From: Bombardia bombarda
Taxonomy: Eukaryota; Ascomycota; Sordariomycetes; Sordariales; Lasiosphaeriaceae
Direction of reading: 5' to 3'
Length of the DNA stretch: 64,000 nt
NCBI GenBank assembly: GCA_030512295.1
Contig: JAULSR010000001.1
Location: forward strand, 4,549,001 to 4,613,000
The position numbers were made by a program, and so were the translations under genes. Below, in pieces: positions 44,190 to 55,866 of this stretch. The notes beneath the pieces are model-generated. The model was not told the origin of the DNA, made no database searches, and was given only the letters and a program-made list of their open reading frames with translations. The number at the start of each line of letters is the position of its first letter. Position 1 is the stretch's first letter.

Positions 44190-44664
44190 ATTGGCGACGA
44201 TGAAGATTCACAAAGTTGGGTTGACGATGCAAGGTTCAATCGACGTCTTCATGCACAAGGTGGGGCGACAAGGCTGATCAAGTTCAAGGAAGCTCTACGA
44301 AGTATGAGCTGCTGGTGTTAAACCCTAACCCTTGGACCAGAACCCGTCGATTCCCGCCGCTCTGTGGCTCGGATCAAATGACGGAATGCCAATGCGCTTA
44401 CCTAACTCGAGTCTAGGGGAAATTATTGACTGGGATTGGGGCCGAGAGCTCCAATGCTGTCGCCGAGCCGCTGAACGGCTTTCTTGGTCATTTCCCTTTT
44501 CCTTTTCAAAGCAAGACGCACATGGTATCGAGGGCATGGGGCGCCGACGAACAGCACTGCGCAACACAAGAAATCATTCGACATGATAGCCCCTCGGCAC
44601 CCGTATTCCTCGACATAGCGAGAAGGGTTACTCCCCTCCTCCCCTCCCAAATAACTCATCCAAA
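44190..44664. promoter_or_regulatory. Bidirectional promoter KIN17 / MDL1-like
   Basis: 475 bp between divergent starts. Two opposing leaders are expected here; no specific motif identified. Confidence 0.5.
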
Positions 44665-47040
44665 ATGGTTTCGGGGGCGGCAATCCGTCGCGCCGTGCTG
44701 CTCCCGCAACGCGGTATCGGCCTAGGTCTGGCAGCAGCGCCGCCACGCCAGCCGATCACCACCACCACTCCGCATTGCTTCCCACTGCCATCGATCTTTT
44801 GTTCGAAACCAAGCCGACCACTCTCTTCTCTCTGTTCAGCCAGGGCACCCGCGAAAGCCGTGTCCCAGTCATCCGCCCCGGGGTCGCGCCATTGGGTGGA
44901 GCCAAAATGGACATCTCCCCTTGGTATCCTCCGCCAACTTTCGACGACACGACCGCTGCGCCGGGAAGCTGGGGAGGGTAGCAAGGAGCCGCCGGTGAGC
45001 GGGCTTCCACAGGAGCAGACGGAACAGCAGACGGAGCTGGACCATCTCAAGGCGCATGGCTTCTCCAAGAGCGAGAAGGCGCACAAGGCTGCCCATATCA
45101 ACATGAGAGCCCGTCTATCCAAAGAGGGCAAAGGTCAGGGAGGCAAGGCTGGCTTCGGCGAGGTATGGCGCTTGATTAAAATCGCGCGACCTGAGCTTAG
45201 ATGGCTCGGCGCCGCTTTTGTTCTGCTCCTGATCTCGTCGAGTGTCACCATGTCGATTCCCTTCTCCGTGGGCCGGATCCTGGATCTCTCGACCAAGGAC
45301 TCTGCCGAGGACGCCCGACTATTTGGCCTGACCATGACACAATTCTTTGGCGCTCTCGGTGCTCTTCTCACTCTTGGTGCCTGCGCCAACTTTGGAAGGA
45401 TCATCCTGCTCCGCATTGTCGGCGAGCGGGTAGTAGCCCGGCTGCGGACACAGCTTTATCGCCGCACATACGTCCAGGATGCCGAGTTCTTTGATGCCAA
45501 CAGGGTTGGTGATCTGATTTCGCGACTTAACTCGGATACCGTTATTGTTGGCAAGAGTATCACGCAAAACGTTTCGGATGGTCTTCGTTCCCTTGTCAGC
45601 GGCGCAGCTGGATTCGCAGCGATGACTTGGCTTAGCCCAAAGCTAACGTCCATCATTCTCGTCATGGTTCCGCCTATCGCGCTTGGCGCATTCCTCTATG
45701 GACGCACGGTCAGAAACCTGAGCCGGCAGATCCAGAAGAATGTCGGTACTCTCATGAAGATTGCAGAAGAACGGCTCGGCAACATCAAGACGAGCCAAGC
45801 CTTTGCTGGTGAGGTTCAGGAAATGAACCGATACAGCAAGCAGGTCAAGAAGATTTTTGCTCTGGGAAGAAGGGATGCCATCATCTCGGGTACGTTCTTT
45901 GCGTCAACAAGCTGGGCTGGTAATATGACCATCCTTGCTATGCTTATTGTAGGCGGCAACCTCGTCCGATCAGGGGCTATGACTCTTGGTGACTTGACAT
46001 CTTTCATGATGTACACCGTATTCGCAGGATCCAGTCTGTTTGGAGTTAGTGGATTCTACTCTGAGTTGATGAAGGGCGTTGGCGCCGCGAGCCGCCTCTT
46101 TGAGCTTCAAGATCGCAAGCCTCAGATTCCCTCAACCGTGGGACTCAAGGTGATTTCGGCACAAGGGCCGATCAAATTTTCCAACCTCACGTTTGCTTAC
46201 CCAACGCGGCCCGCGGTTAATATTTTCAAGGGTCTGGACTTTGAGATACCTTCTGGCAGCAATGTTTGTATCGTGGGGCCTTCAGGGGGCGGCAAGTCGA
46301 CTATAGCTTCACTGTTATTGCGCTTTTATAACCCGACAGAAGGCTCCATCAGCATTAATGGTGTTGATGTTGCCAAGATGAATGTCAAGTCACTTCGGCG
46401 GCGCATTGGCATAGTTGCACAGGAGCCAGTGCTCTTTTCGGGGACTGTGGCGGAGAATATTGCCTACGGAAGACCACTGGCGACCAGGGCTGAGATCATT
46501 GCGGCGGCTCGGAAGGCGAACTGCGGTTTCATCAGCGATTTCCCGGAGGGACTGGAGACACAAGTTGGTGCACGGGGTGCACAACTTTCTGGTGGCCAGA
46601 AGCAACGCATCGCCATTGCCAGGGCGCTTCTCAAGGACCCTGATATCCTCATTCTCGACGAGGCCACGTCGGCTCTCGACGCCGAGTCAGAGACTCTGGT
46701 GAACGAAGCGCTTGCCGAACTACTCAAGGGGCGCAGCACTACCATCTCGATCGCGCACAGATTGTCGACAATTAAGCGGTCAGATAAGATCATTGTTCTC
46801 TCTAGCGAAGGGACTGTGGCAGAAATCGGCAGTTATACGGCACTCAGCGCCGACAAGAACAGCGCATTTAGCAGGTTGATGGAGTGGCAGATGAGCGGAG
46901 GCGATGTGCCAGCCGACCACCGCCCGCCTCCAGGAGATCCACACATTGCCCAGGTGGAAGAGATCGAGGAGGATTTATTAGAAGCTTTGGAAGAGGAAGA
47001 GGAGGATATCACAGAGGAAGTTGAGGAAAAGAAGCGGTGA
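44665..47040 (+). CDS. MDL1: Mitochondrial inner-membrane ABC half-transporter, MDL1/ABCB10-type
   Basis: Mdl1-type transporters are homodimeric exporters of the inner mitochondrial membrane (peptide export in yeast). Single exon, 791 aa. Residues 1-150 are Arg/Ser/Pro-rich, a likely presequence and linker. The membrane domain (about 170-480) begins WRLIKIARPELRWLGAAFVL and contains the family block VVARLRTQLYRRTYVQDAEF. The nucleotide-binding domain has Walker A GPSGGGKST at 538-546, Q-loop QEPVLFSGT, signature LSGGQ at 641-645, Walker B ILILDEATSALD with Asp665/Glu666 and H-loop IAHRLSTIKRSDK. The C-terminus is a strongly acidic tail (poly-Glu). All catalytic motifs are intact. MDL1 is preferred over MDL2/ATM1 by overall resemblance, not by a search. 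Confidence 0.92.
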   Translation: MVSGAAIRRAVLLPQRGIGLGLAAAPPRQPITTTTPHCFPLPSIFCSKPSRPLSSLCSARAPAKAVSQSSAPGSRHWVEPKWTSPLGILRQLSTTRPLRREAGEGSKEPPVSGLPQEQTEQQTELDHLKAHGFSKSEKAHKAAHINMRARLSKEGKGQGGKAGFGEVWRLIKIARPELRWLGAAFVLLLISSSVTMSIPFSVGRILDLSTKDSAEDARLFGLTMTQFFGALGALLTLGACANFGRIILLRIVGERVVARLRTQLYRRTYVQDAEFFDANRVGDLISRLNSDTVIVGKSITQNVSDGLRSLVSGAAGFAAMTWLSPKLTSIILVMVPPIALGAFLYGRTVRNLSRQIQKNVGTLMKIAEERLGNIKTSQAFAGEVQEMNRYSKQVKKIFALGRRDAIISGTFFASTSWAGNMTILAMLIVGGNLVRSGAMTLGDLTSFMMYTVFAGSSLFGVSGFYSELMKGVGAASRLFELQDRKPQIPSTVGLKVISAQGPIKFSNLTFAYPTRPAVNIFKGLDFEIPSGSNVCIVGPSGGGKSTIASLLLRFYNPTEGSISINGVDVAKMNVKSLRRRIGIVAQEPVLFSGTVAENIAYGRPLATRAEIIAAARKANCGFISDFPEGLETQVGARGAQLSGGQKQRIAIARALLKDPDILILDEATSALDAESETLVNEALAELLKGRSTTISIAHRLSTIKRSDKIIVLSSEGTVAEIGSYTALSADKNSAFSRLMEWQMSGGDVPADHRPPPGDPHIAQVEEIEEDLLEALEEEEEDITEEVEEKKR

Positions 47041-47680
47041 TAGTGTCGCTGCGAAAGGAACGAGTCTGATTTATCCTTGTTTATGGACAAGACTTACCAA
47101 TCACTATATATACTCATATATATCGTGGAGATGGCATGTGCTACTTTGTTAACAGTCATGTCCTGTACATCTTCATAGGCGGAGGTTAATGTAGAAACCA
47201 GTTGGTCTGAGGCAACTCCACCCCGAAAACAAAAACCATATTAGATAGGATCATCGGGCAGCTACGTGTACGGACTTGAGGAGTATTTGGAGGGTAGTAA
47301 GGGAGCCGGGATAGCCTGGTGTGCCTTGAAGTGAGCACAAGCTGAGGGTACCTAAAACAGGTCTGCGAGTGCCATTTCTAAATGACAAAATGAAATATTG
47401 TATGACTAGAAGAAATACTATGGACAACCAAAAGAGTGGCGGACCATGAGTAGATTTTATGGATGTGTTTCATGGTGTCTCGACGGAAACGAAACGACCT
47501 GGAAATGACACGGCACGGCACGGCACGGTTAAGGGATGGGAGGTCAGGAGTTCGCCGCCCCGGGTCGATTTGCCGTCAAGGCGCTCTTCGCCCTGTGCCG
47601 AGCCGGCGATAATTGCCCCACATGTCGTCAGCGTGGCGGCGGGCTGGAAGCTCTGGAATGCACCACTACAGTGAGTGCAC

Positions 47681-47710
47681 GCACCAAGTTGCACCAAGCT
47701 GCACCAAGTT
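47681..47710. repeat. 10-bp tandem repeat GCACCAAGTT x3
   Basis: Three adjacent copies of GCACCAAGTT, the middle one with a single T-to-C change. Confidence 0.95.
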
Positions 47711-48495
47711 GGGCTTGTGCGCCCAAAAAACTTCAGACATGAACCTCAACCGAACCCCACCTGCGGGCGTTGCTCCGCCTGGTTTAGTTTAAACCCCTCT
47801 AGCCGCTGCACCTAAGGGCAGGGTTGTAGGTGGTAACGTGTAGCTCTTGCGCTGCCGGCAAGTTTTTTTTGGGCCTGTCTGGGAGTCTGGAAAACCCTGC
47901 CTCCGAGTTAGGGGCCGATATCCATCGTCTTGGTTGTGACTCGTTCCGCCCAAGGGGCCAAGGGGCAGTGCGGTTGCGGGTGTGGGCTGTGGAACTGGGT
48001 TGCGTGTGGTGGACTGGTGGTAGCCGGGTAGCCTTTATTATGTGCTTTGTTTTCGCTGCTGTTGTTAGGTTGTTGCAGTCATCGCCCTCCGATGTCATGT
48101 GTTTTTGGTTTTACTGCTGCTCTTTTTTTTTCTGTTTCCTTTTTTACTTGTCCTTACACACTTAAGGGATCGTCGTCTTGATTGTACCGTGGAGACTGAC
48201 GATACTACGGGTGGATTTGTTTTATCGTTTTATAAAAAACTACATCACTTTTACTAGCCCCTCCATATCTCCATTCCCCGCCTCATACCGACCTGACCTA
48301 CGCATAGCTGGGCATATTCAACATCATACTTCCTCGGCGCGAGAACGGCCAAGTTTCCGTCTTAAACTGGTCAATTGGAAGCTTCACAATCACCAATAAT
48401 CACTGCAATTAGATTTTTGCGAAATCATACAAACAGCGACATAATATTCAAACTTCCACCATATCCCCCTGTTGGGACGGAGGAGTCACACTTCA

Positions 48496-48520
48496 CCCCC
48501 CCCCCCCCCCCCCCCCCCCC
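48496..48520. repeat. 25-nt poly-C run upstream of HOM3
   Basis: Twenty-five C in a row followed by GGG, 90 bp upstream of the HOM3 start codon, in the promoter or 5' leader. The true length is uncertain because such runs are error-prone. Confidence 0.85.
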
Positions 48521-48610
48521 GGGCTCCTTTCCACGCCCGTCATTTTTACCCAGGGGGAAAATCCAATCCACTTCCACTTCGTGTGATAGATCCCATTCAT
48601 TTCGCCCATC

Positions 48611-50676
48611 ATGACCCAATCACTCATCAAAAACACAAGCACGAACGGCTGGGTTGTGCAAAAGTTCGGAGGCACGAGCGTGGGCAAGTTCCCCGACAAG
48701 ATCGCAGAAGATATCATTAGGTATGTCATGATGTTATCATGTTCACGAAAATATTGGTGCATGTGTGCTGACTGCAACTGCAAACTCGTTCAGAACACAT
48801 GTTGAGAATAATCGTCTGGTCGTGGTGTGCTCAGCGCGGAGTACAGGCAAGAAGACGACGGGGACAACAAGTCGGTAAGTTTCAGTGCATGAGCATGTAT
48901 GCATGAGTGTGCGGATGGTGTGATGGTGTGGCGATGGGTGGTGGGTGGTGGCAATGGGTGTGTTGAGATTCCATCCACCTGCCTGTCCGTCCCCCTTTCC
49001 CCCTCTCCACACCCTCCCTTTCCCCCACCCCGCCAAGTGGTTGGGGTTCAGGTTCTTGGGAACAGTGAGCGTTGTCGATTAGCCGATGCGACGAGAGCGC
49101 GGGATGCCATGAGAAATGACAATAGCTAACATTCTCGGCCTGTTACGTATAGACTCTTGGAGGTGTTCAAAAAGCTGCGCGCCATAGTAGCAGCACCATG
49201 TGATGAACAGAGTGAGTTGCTCAAGGATGCCAAGCGCATTGTCCAAGACATCTGCAACGACCACGTACATGCTGCAGAGACCTTTGTCAGGGACCCCAAA
49301 CTGAGCGCCATTGTTCAGGAGGCTACCAAAAATGAGTGCCAGTTGCTCGTTGAGTACCTCGAGGCGGCCAAGCGTTTTAACCTCGAGATCAACTCGAGAG
49401 CAAAGGACCGCGTTGTCAGTTTTGGTGAGAAGCTGAGCTGCAGGTTTATGACCTACCTGCTCAAGGATAGGGTAAGCGAGCAAACCTTTGCCTTCCGGGG
49501 CATTCATCTTGATGCCATGTTGCTAATGTCGCTGCGAAACAAAAGGGAATAGATGCCGAGTATGTTGATCTAGTCGATGTGTTACACACCGATGGATCAG
49601 TGCGTCTCGACGCAGCCTTTTACCGGGAAGCCGCTGCCCTTATCGGCAAGAAGATGCTCGCATGTGAGGACAGGGTACCCGTCGTGACTGGCTTCTTCGG
49701 AAATGTGCCCGGCAGTCTCCTGGATGGAGACATCGGCCGAGGTTACACGGATCTTTGCGCCTCATTAGTCGCCGTAGGCCTGAAGGCAGAGGAGCTTCAG
49801 ATCTGGAAGGAAGTCGATGGCATCTTCACCGCCGATCCTACAAAAGTCCCGACCGCGAGACTCATCCCCTCCATCACACCCTCCGAAGCTGCAGAGCTCA
49901 CTTTCTACGGCTCCGAGGTCATCCACCACCTGACTATGGACCAAGTCATCAAGGCAGTGCCGCCCATCCCAATCCGCATCAAGAACGTGAAGAACCCGCG
50001 CGGTGAAGGCACCATCGTGAAGCCGGACCCGCTGCTGGCGGCCGACCAGCAGATCCAAAGATCGAGACAGCCCTCGGATCCGACGAGGCGGAGGAAGCCC
50101 AGAAGACCGACCGCCGTCACCATCAAGAACAAGATCTCCATCATCAACATTCACTCCAACAAGCGGTCCATCGCCCACACCTTCCTGGCCCGCGTCTTCC
50201 AGATCCTCAACCAGCACCGCATCTCGGTCGACCTCATCTCCACCAGCGAGGTCCACGTCTCGATCGCCGTCCACACGGGCAACACGGAACTCAACACATT
50301 TGACTTGGCCGTCGGTGACCTGCGGGATTGTGGAGATGTCAGCGTCCTGCACGACATGGCGATTCTGAGCCTGGTGGGCGCCGAGATGAAGAACATGCCC
50401 GGCATCGCGGGCAAGATGTTCTCGACGCTGGGGAATCACCATGTGAATATCGAGATGATCTCCCAAGGTATGTTGTTGTATTCCCCTTCCCTTCCTTTTT
50501 CGTCTACCCCTTTTTGCTCGAGGCAAGAAGTCAATCTCCTTCGAATGAAAGCCGTAACTGACAAACTTTTCTCATCAGGCGCCAGCGAAATCAACATTTC
50601 TTGTGTGATCGATACTCGTGAGGCTGAGCGGGCTATGAATATTCTTCACACCAATCTGTTTACTTTCCTCGAGTAG
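48611..50676 (+). CDS. HOM3: Aspartate kinase
   Basis: First step of the threonine/methionine pathway: ATP-dependent phosphorylation of L-aspartate; threonine feedback is usual in fungi. Exons 48611-48720, 48794-48874, 49153-49471, 49546-50467 and 50579-50676 give 509 aa. The N-terminus holds the nucleotide motif VVQKFGGTSVGKFPDK; then VVVCSARSTGKKTTGTTSR, the substrate region FGEKLSCRFMTYLL, VPVVTGFFGNVPGS, GRGYTDLCASLVAVGL and EELQIWKEVDGIFTADP. Two ACT regulatory domains follow (KISIINIHSNKRSIAHTFLA with SVDLISTSEVHVSIAVHT, and LVGAEMKNMPGIAGKMFSTL with IEMISQGASEINISCV). Introns are 73, 278, 74 and 111 nt. The intron-3 acceptor is AAAAG at 49545, giving KDRGIDAEYVDL. Length fits the family. 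Confidence 0.95.
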
Positions 50677-51805
50677 GTATGTGTGTGTGCGTATGTATCT
50701 TAAATATAGATGTCATCCTGTAATGCGTGGCGTTGGAAGAAGGGGTAAAAAGGGGGTAGAAGAAAGGCAGAGGGCTACTCGTTGCTAGCGATTCGCTCAT
50801 GAGCATTATTATTATTATTATTATTGCTATGGTTATCATCCTTGCTGTCTTGATCAAATACGCCAACAGCAAGCCAGCTTAGAATAGACGCGAGTGTGTT
50901 TTGGAAGCGTGGGTGCCATAATGAAGCGAGACATGCCTGCCGAATTTGAATGATTTTTCTACTATAAATACCATAGAGGCTATGCGCATTTCATCTCTTC
51001 TTTTTAAAAAAAGAAATCACTTCGTGGAGATAGTGAGAAGACAGAGTGAGGTTAAGTGCTAGCGTTTTGTCTGTTGTTCATTTATGATACCCCTTATAGT
51101 TTCCACATTCAGAAACGACAAAACGGTGCTGCGCGGTTTTATATGCCATCTCTCCACACCCAGTCAATATAGATTGCAATGATAAAGGTGCTTGCTTAAA
51201 TTGACCTTGAGTCAGATGGCCAGTCAGTAAACTTAGGCAGAGCAATGTTGGGTCAGTGGTACAATCACGCATCAGATCGACCAGACATGCAATAGCTAGG
51301 TATCTACAGTACCGAGAAATGATGTAAAGAAGTACATTAGCTGAATCACTAAAAGTGCGGTACTGTCATCAGCCTCCAGCCAGCTTTCAACTGACCGTAC
51401 CCCCATTCAACTATACAAGCATACTGGTATTTCAGTGGCCCTCTCACTGCAGACGGCGAACAAGGCCGGGTCCAGCAAACGACAAACAAAACCATGCATC
51501 CCCCATCCGCAGTACAACAAATGATTGTAAAAACTCAAGGACGTCAAAACTTAGGCCAAGTGCTTCTTCATAAACACTCCCAATACCTAGAGAGAACTAA
51601 ACCAAATACCCCAGTCGCAGTATTGATCCGCCCCTATTCTTCTCTCGATTAATGCTATATACAAGATGCATAGTACACGCGAAGCGTTTGACACCCGCCC
51701 ACCCTTAAGCAAAGGAGCAGCACGAAAACACCATGGCTCGAAAATAGAGGAAGATGTCTGTCCGCTTAAAGATGCAAAAGCTTGATAGGCTTAAACACCA
51801 AAAGC
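50677..51805. other. Convergent intergenic region HOM3/RTT103
   Basis: About 1.1 kb between converging genes, with an ATT microsatellite and A/T-rich DNA. No gene supported. Confidence 0.5.
50805..50825. repeat. (ATT)7 microsatellite
   Basis: Seven ATT units in the HOM3 3' flank. Confidence 0.93.
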
Positions 51806-53270
51806 TTACTGGTGGCTGTCTTTCCGAAGTATCTCTGCCACATCTTCATCTATCCCGTCGTCACCGCCCAGGTCCGGGAAGTCGTCTGATGCCTCAATCT
51901 TGCGCTTCTTGGACGACCCGTTGACATTGACCGGCACGGACTGGTACTGAGAAGCAAGATGAGAAAGCATCTCGATACCTGGCGCCGAAGGAAATGCAGC
52001 CTGGTGGTGCGTGGTGCTGGAGTTGGGCTGAGCTGCTGCTGCTGGGGAGGTATCCTCTCCAATGTATGCCGTAGGCGCGTTGCTGTATAAACCGTCGTGA
52101 TCTTGGACGTGCGGAGGCGTGAGTGCCTCAACCTGTGGGCGAGCGGGCTCAGGGGCCGGGCTTCCTGAAGCACGGTCGCCAGGCGACTGTTCCTTGCTGT
52201 TCGAGCCCATGATGGCGAGCTCAACCTCCTGCTTTCTGTTCTCGATAATCGCCTTGCGAGACCTCACCTCGCTTAGTTGACTTTCTTCTGTGTCCAAAGC
52301 TTCTCGGTTCGTAGTCACAATTTTTTCCATTGCCGTAAGCAACTCCTTCCGCGCTTTGATTCCTTCTTTGACAGCGCCCTCGGCATTGGCGAGGGACTTA
52401 AGCAAGCCATGGAGGCGTGCAGCATAAACAGGGGGGGCCGGCGGAGAGTTTGCCGGATCGATCAGTCTGTCGTACTCGGAGTTGGCGTTGCTGAGAGCCG
52501 TCTTAGCTAGGTTCTCGCACTTTAACAAGCTCTGCTGAGTTGCAACTAAGGGAACAAGCTCTGCGGGGATTGATGGCGATGCTGACGCACCAAACATCGG
52601 GCCGCCAAAACCACCAACTTTACTGGTATTCCGGGTCTTGTCCAGTTCTGTGCCACAATGTCAGTGTAGGTCAGGAGATCGGTCTCAGAAGCTGCGTATG
52701 CTGACCGTTCAGCCGAGCCTCCATGGCATCTTGGATATCCCGCTCAAAGATATTACGATCCCTCCACACATCAACAACCCTTCGAAGTTTGCCTTGTATG
52801 TCTGGAGATGCGCCCTTGTACGCCAATGCGGTCGCGTCTGCGATGAAGGGAGAAAATGCTTGCAGGAAGTCGTCCTTGTGGCGGGCTTTCGATTGTTGTG
52901 TCACCTCTGTCCAGGGGGGTTCAGGTCAGCGTTGGCATTCAGATCTCGTGAACAACATTCTCTTGATAGAGAAGCCGTCTAAGGCCAGTCTTGGCTCAAA
53001 GGAATGGGCGCTCACCATTTGCAAGGTAGATCATATTGAGTCTCTTGGGACTTGGTAGGTCCCTAATCTTTGTCAACCAGAGGTGGACGGTCTGGGCTGC
53101 ATGTCGTCTGGGTGAAATAAGTCAGCGCATGCGAGGCAGCAAAGGGCACCCCCAATTACACCCTCGGCTTACCGATGGAACATGATCCACTGGGCAGTGG
53201 TGGCGATGCTTTCATGGGTCTCGTTCAAGGCCGAGAGCTTGGACAGCACGGCATCATCGGTATACGCCAT
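51806..53270 (-). CDS. RTT103: RTT103-type CID protein (RNA polymerase II termination)
   Basis: Rtt103 reads the Ser2-phosphorylated RNA polymerase II C-terminal domain and helps recruit the Rat1/Xrn2 torpedo exonuclease. Exons 53270-53173, 53107-53016, 52906-52706 and 52647-51806 give 410 aa. The CTD-interacting domain (residues 1-130) reads MAYTDDAVLSKLSALNETHE, IATTAQWIMFHRRHAAQTVH, LPSPKRLNMIYLANEV, FSPFIADATALAY and VVDVWRDRNIFERDIQDAM, the canonical CID layout. A coiled coil follows (KELLTAMEKIVTTNREALD), then a Ser/Pro-rich tail with a short basic GSSKKRKIEA and an acidic end. Introns are 65, 109 and 58 nt. Divergent from clathrin light chain. Confidence 0.92.
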
Positions 53271-54151
53271 TTTGAAGGGGTGGCCTAGAAGGGAAGCTCC
53301 AAAACTGGGGTAGTTGGACGACTCGGAGTGTTGGTGGGAAAGGGTCAGAGCAACGGCGCTGTGAGAATAAAGAGGATGGTGGATTTGGAGTTGTTGCTAA
53401 CAACAGCGAGTTTGCGACGAGGGTTGCTAAAGCTGTAGGGCGCTTTTTTATGGTGCTGGCTCAACTCAGATAAAAGTTCGTCTACGATGTGGGTGCCAAT
53501 GGCAGTGGGCGCGTTGTAGAATATAGCTTGAGCAGACCTGGAGCAGATCTGGAGCAGACCTGGATCGCGTGTGCGGTTGGTTCAACCTGTTTTAGGGTTG
53601 AATATTGCAGTCTATCAACTCCGCAATGAGATCCGTCCACATCGAACCACGCAAGCTGATCTCCCAGAGAAGGAATTAGCGCTTCTAGTTATGTTGCAAA
53701 ACGGGACCGCCAGACAGCAAGTATGGAATAGATGATGCGGGCTGTTTTGTTTGATGTCGAAAGTGTGAGAGTGGAAGAGCGAGGACGCCAGCCATAAAAG
53801 TGAGGGAGGCTGGAGCTCTGGCAACAAGTGTTGCATCTAAAGGGTTCTCAGCATGCACTAACAGTCCGGATAAGTGCATAGTATTGCACATACCACCCTG
53901 GTTTGCCCGGTTTCAGACGATTATGCGGCTAACATAGACAAAGCTCACTACAGTGGGCACAGCGGACCGCCGCACCACCTGGCGCGACTAAAGGAGGCAC
54001 TGTTGGGTGGCACTTCAACATTCTAGGTTGGGACGGGACAAGCAAACATCTGGCATTTCGCAACCAAACAACCCTTGCCTTGTATCAGCTTCTCCTACGC
54101 TTGCCACGAACCAACCCGCACTGTCTCAAGATACGCACACCATCTATCATC
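53271..54151. promoter_or_regulatory. Divergent promoter region RTT103 / CLC1
   Basis: 881 bp between divergent starts; contains a short direct repeat of GAGCAGA(C/T)CTGGA type at about 53530-53563. No gene supported. Confidence 0.5.
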
Positions 54152-54997
54152 ATGGCTGACCGATTCCCTTCCTTGGAGGACTTTGATTCCGGCGGTAAGC
54201 TTGACGGGCGTGTGCCTTAGCTGTCTCTATCAGGACGCTACTAACATTCCGCCCACAGCGCAGACAGACATCAAAGATGCGTCCGACAACCCTTCCACAT
54301 CCAACTTCCTAGAGCGGGAGAAGGCGATTCTGGGCGCCGACGCCAACCAGTTCGCGACGGTTGAGGATGCTGGCTTCGACGAGGACGACGACGATCTGCT
54401 GGGGGGCGGCATTGGCGCTACAGGCGGCGATGCTGCGTTCGAGAGCCAGTTTCCCGACATTACCAGCCCGAACGAGGTACGAGACAAGGAGAATGCGGAA
54501 CTGTTGCCTGCTGGCCTGGACCCTGTTTCTAACTGTTTGACTTGTAGGGCGTCGCGCCTGGCGGCACCATCACCGGCCCGACTGTCAGCTACAACTCGGG
54601 CTATGCAGCTTTCACCGAAGAGGAGGAGGAGCCCGAGGTGATCAGGAACTGGCGCGAGAAGCGTGATGCCCAAAACGCAAAGCGCGCCGAGCAGTTTGCC
54701 ACACAGCGAGCCGAGACAGTCCGCGAGGCCCAGCAGAACATCGACGACTTCTACGAGAATTACAACAACAAGAAGGAGAAGACGATTACACAGACCCGCA
54801 AGGAGGCCGAGCAGTTCCTCGCCAACCGCGAGGACACCACGTCGGGCGGAACAAGCTGGGAGCGCATCTCCAAGATTGTTGACGTTAGCGGCAAGGGTGC
54901 AAAGGGCGGCGCTGCGGGCTCCGGCAAGGAGCGGTTCCGGGAGCTTCTGACGAGCCTACGGAAGGATGAAAAGGCCCCGGGCGCAGAGGGATATTAA
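54152..54997 (+). CDS. CLC1: Clathrin light chain
   Basis: Regulatory subunit of the clathrin triskelion in endocytosis and trans-Golgi traffic. Exons 54152-54194, 54259-54476 and 54548-54997 give 236 aa. The N-terminus MADRFPSLEDFDS is the typical start. The acidic, Gly-rich N-terminal half includes FLEREKAILGADANQF. A heavy-chain-binding coiled coil follows: EEPEVIRNWREKRDAQ, RETVREAQQNIDDFYENYN-type helix and KKEKTITQTRKEAEQFLANR. The C-terminus has SWERISKIVDVSGKG and RFRELLTSLRKDEKAPG. Introns are 64 nt (ACTAAC branch) and 71 nt (TCTAAC branch). The start at 54152 keeps the exon-1 phase. Earlier in-frame starts upstream read through leader. Confidence 0.94.
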
Positions 54998-55433
54998 AGT
55001 CTTGCTCGGCTGGTGTCCGGTAGTACATATGAAGATGACGAGAAGGGGGGCGACCAACTATATCGCCCCATGCATGCAGCTTGAGGTTGTTGAATCATGA
55101 CCACATAAAGCTATGTGCTGTAATTTTAGAGGGCTTCCTTGGTGTTTTTCTTTTTAAAAGTTGCAAGCACGGGAATCTGTATTCGGTAGTCAAGGCGGCG
55201 CAGAGACCAATTAATGAAGCGTGATTTGCAGGCCAACCAAGATAGGAGTCGCAAGCTGTATGCACAAAGGGAATTTTGACTCGTTGTATGCCTCCTATCC
55301 ATCCGAAGCCGCCCAGGCAGCTGTTCTCCGCGCTGCACCCGTCATCCATTGCTATACATATACAGTTCCATCATGTTTGTCTATAAACCGCCCCCTCAGA
55401 CTCCTCCGCCATTGTCGTTGTTGGGCGACGTCC

Positions 55434-55770
55434 TTAGTCCTTGCCGAACCAGGTGTTGTAGCCCAGGACCTTGCGACCCATGGCGTACATGGAAGCTAGA
55501 GATAGTTAGCATCGGGAGACGGTTGAGTAGCTCAAGCAAAATGCGGTGTTCGCACCTCCAAAGGTTCCCCACATGAGGACGTTGAAGGGCACAAGCATCA
55601 TGCTGCTGCGCGGGCTCTGCGTCATTTCGTTAGTGATAGCCCTCCTGCTGATCCCCCGTCGGCCTCATTCTCACAATCTTCCAGATGCGGGTGTGGTTCC
55701 GGTAGGCAGCCTGGTAAATGCGCTGCTTCTCGGGCACGTTGTTCTTTGCGTTGACGAGGCTAGAAATCAT
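55434..55770 (-). CDS. Cytochrome c oxidase subunit 7a-like (yeast Cox7 type)
   Basis: A small inner-membrane subunit of complex IV. Exons 55770-55675, 55616-55556 and 55495-55434 give 72 aa from the ATG at 55770. The family block is clear: VPEKQRIYQAAYRNHTRIW, then PRSSMMLVPFNVLMWGTFG, a single membrane span, then ASMYAMGRKVLGYNTWFGKD at the end. It resembles Cox7 of yeast (IFQ...PLWWRHPRSALYLYPF). Introns are 58 and 60 nt. The frame continues upstream of the ATG (coding-looking QLKSYIPDAASYDPRDLPPN) to about 55843 with a CCAG just before it, so a further 5' exon is likely but I cannot place its start with confidence. The gene is divergent from the next, also mitochondrial-looking, gene. Confidence 0.85.
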
Positions 55771-55866
55771 AGTCAGCTCGGTGTTTGGTGGTAGGTCCCT
55801 GGGATCGTATGATGCCGCATCGGGGATGTAGCTCTTTAATTGGTTGACCGCTGGCCACGCGCGCAA

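Larger units (their letters stand above)
47041..48610. other. Intergenic region MDL1-HOM3
   Basis: About 1.6 kb with the MDL1 3' flank and HOM3 promoter. It contains an ACGGC-type repeat near 47510-47528, a 10-bp tandem repeat (47681-47710), T-runs near 48123-48130 and a 25-C homopolymer close to the HOM3 start. No gene supported. Confidence 0.5.

Noticed and set aside
49765..50526. 253-codon open frame antisense to HOM3
   Set aside because: Shadow of the aspartate kinase exon 4; no domain of its own.
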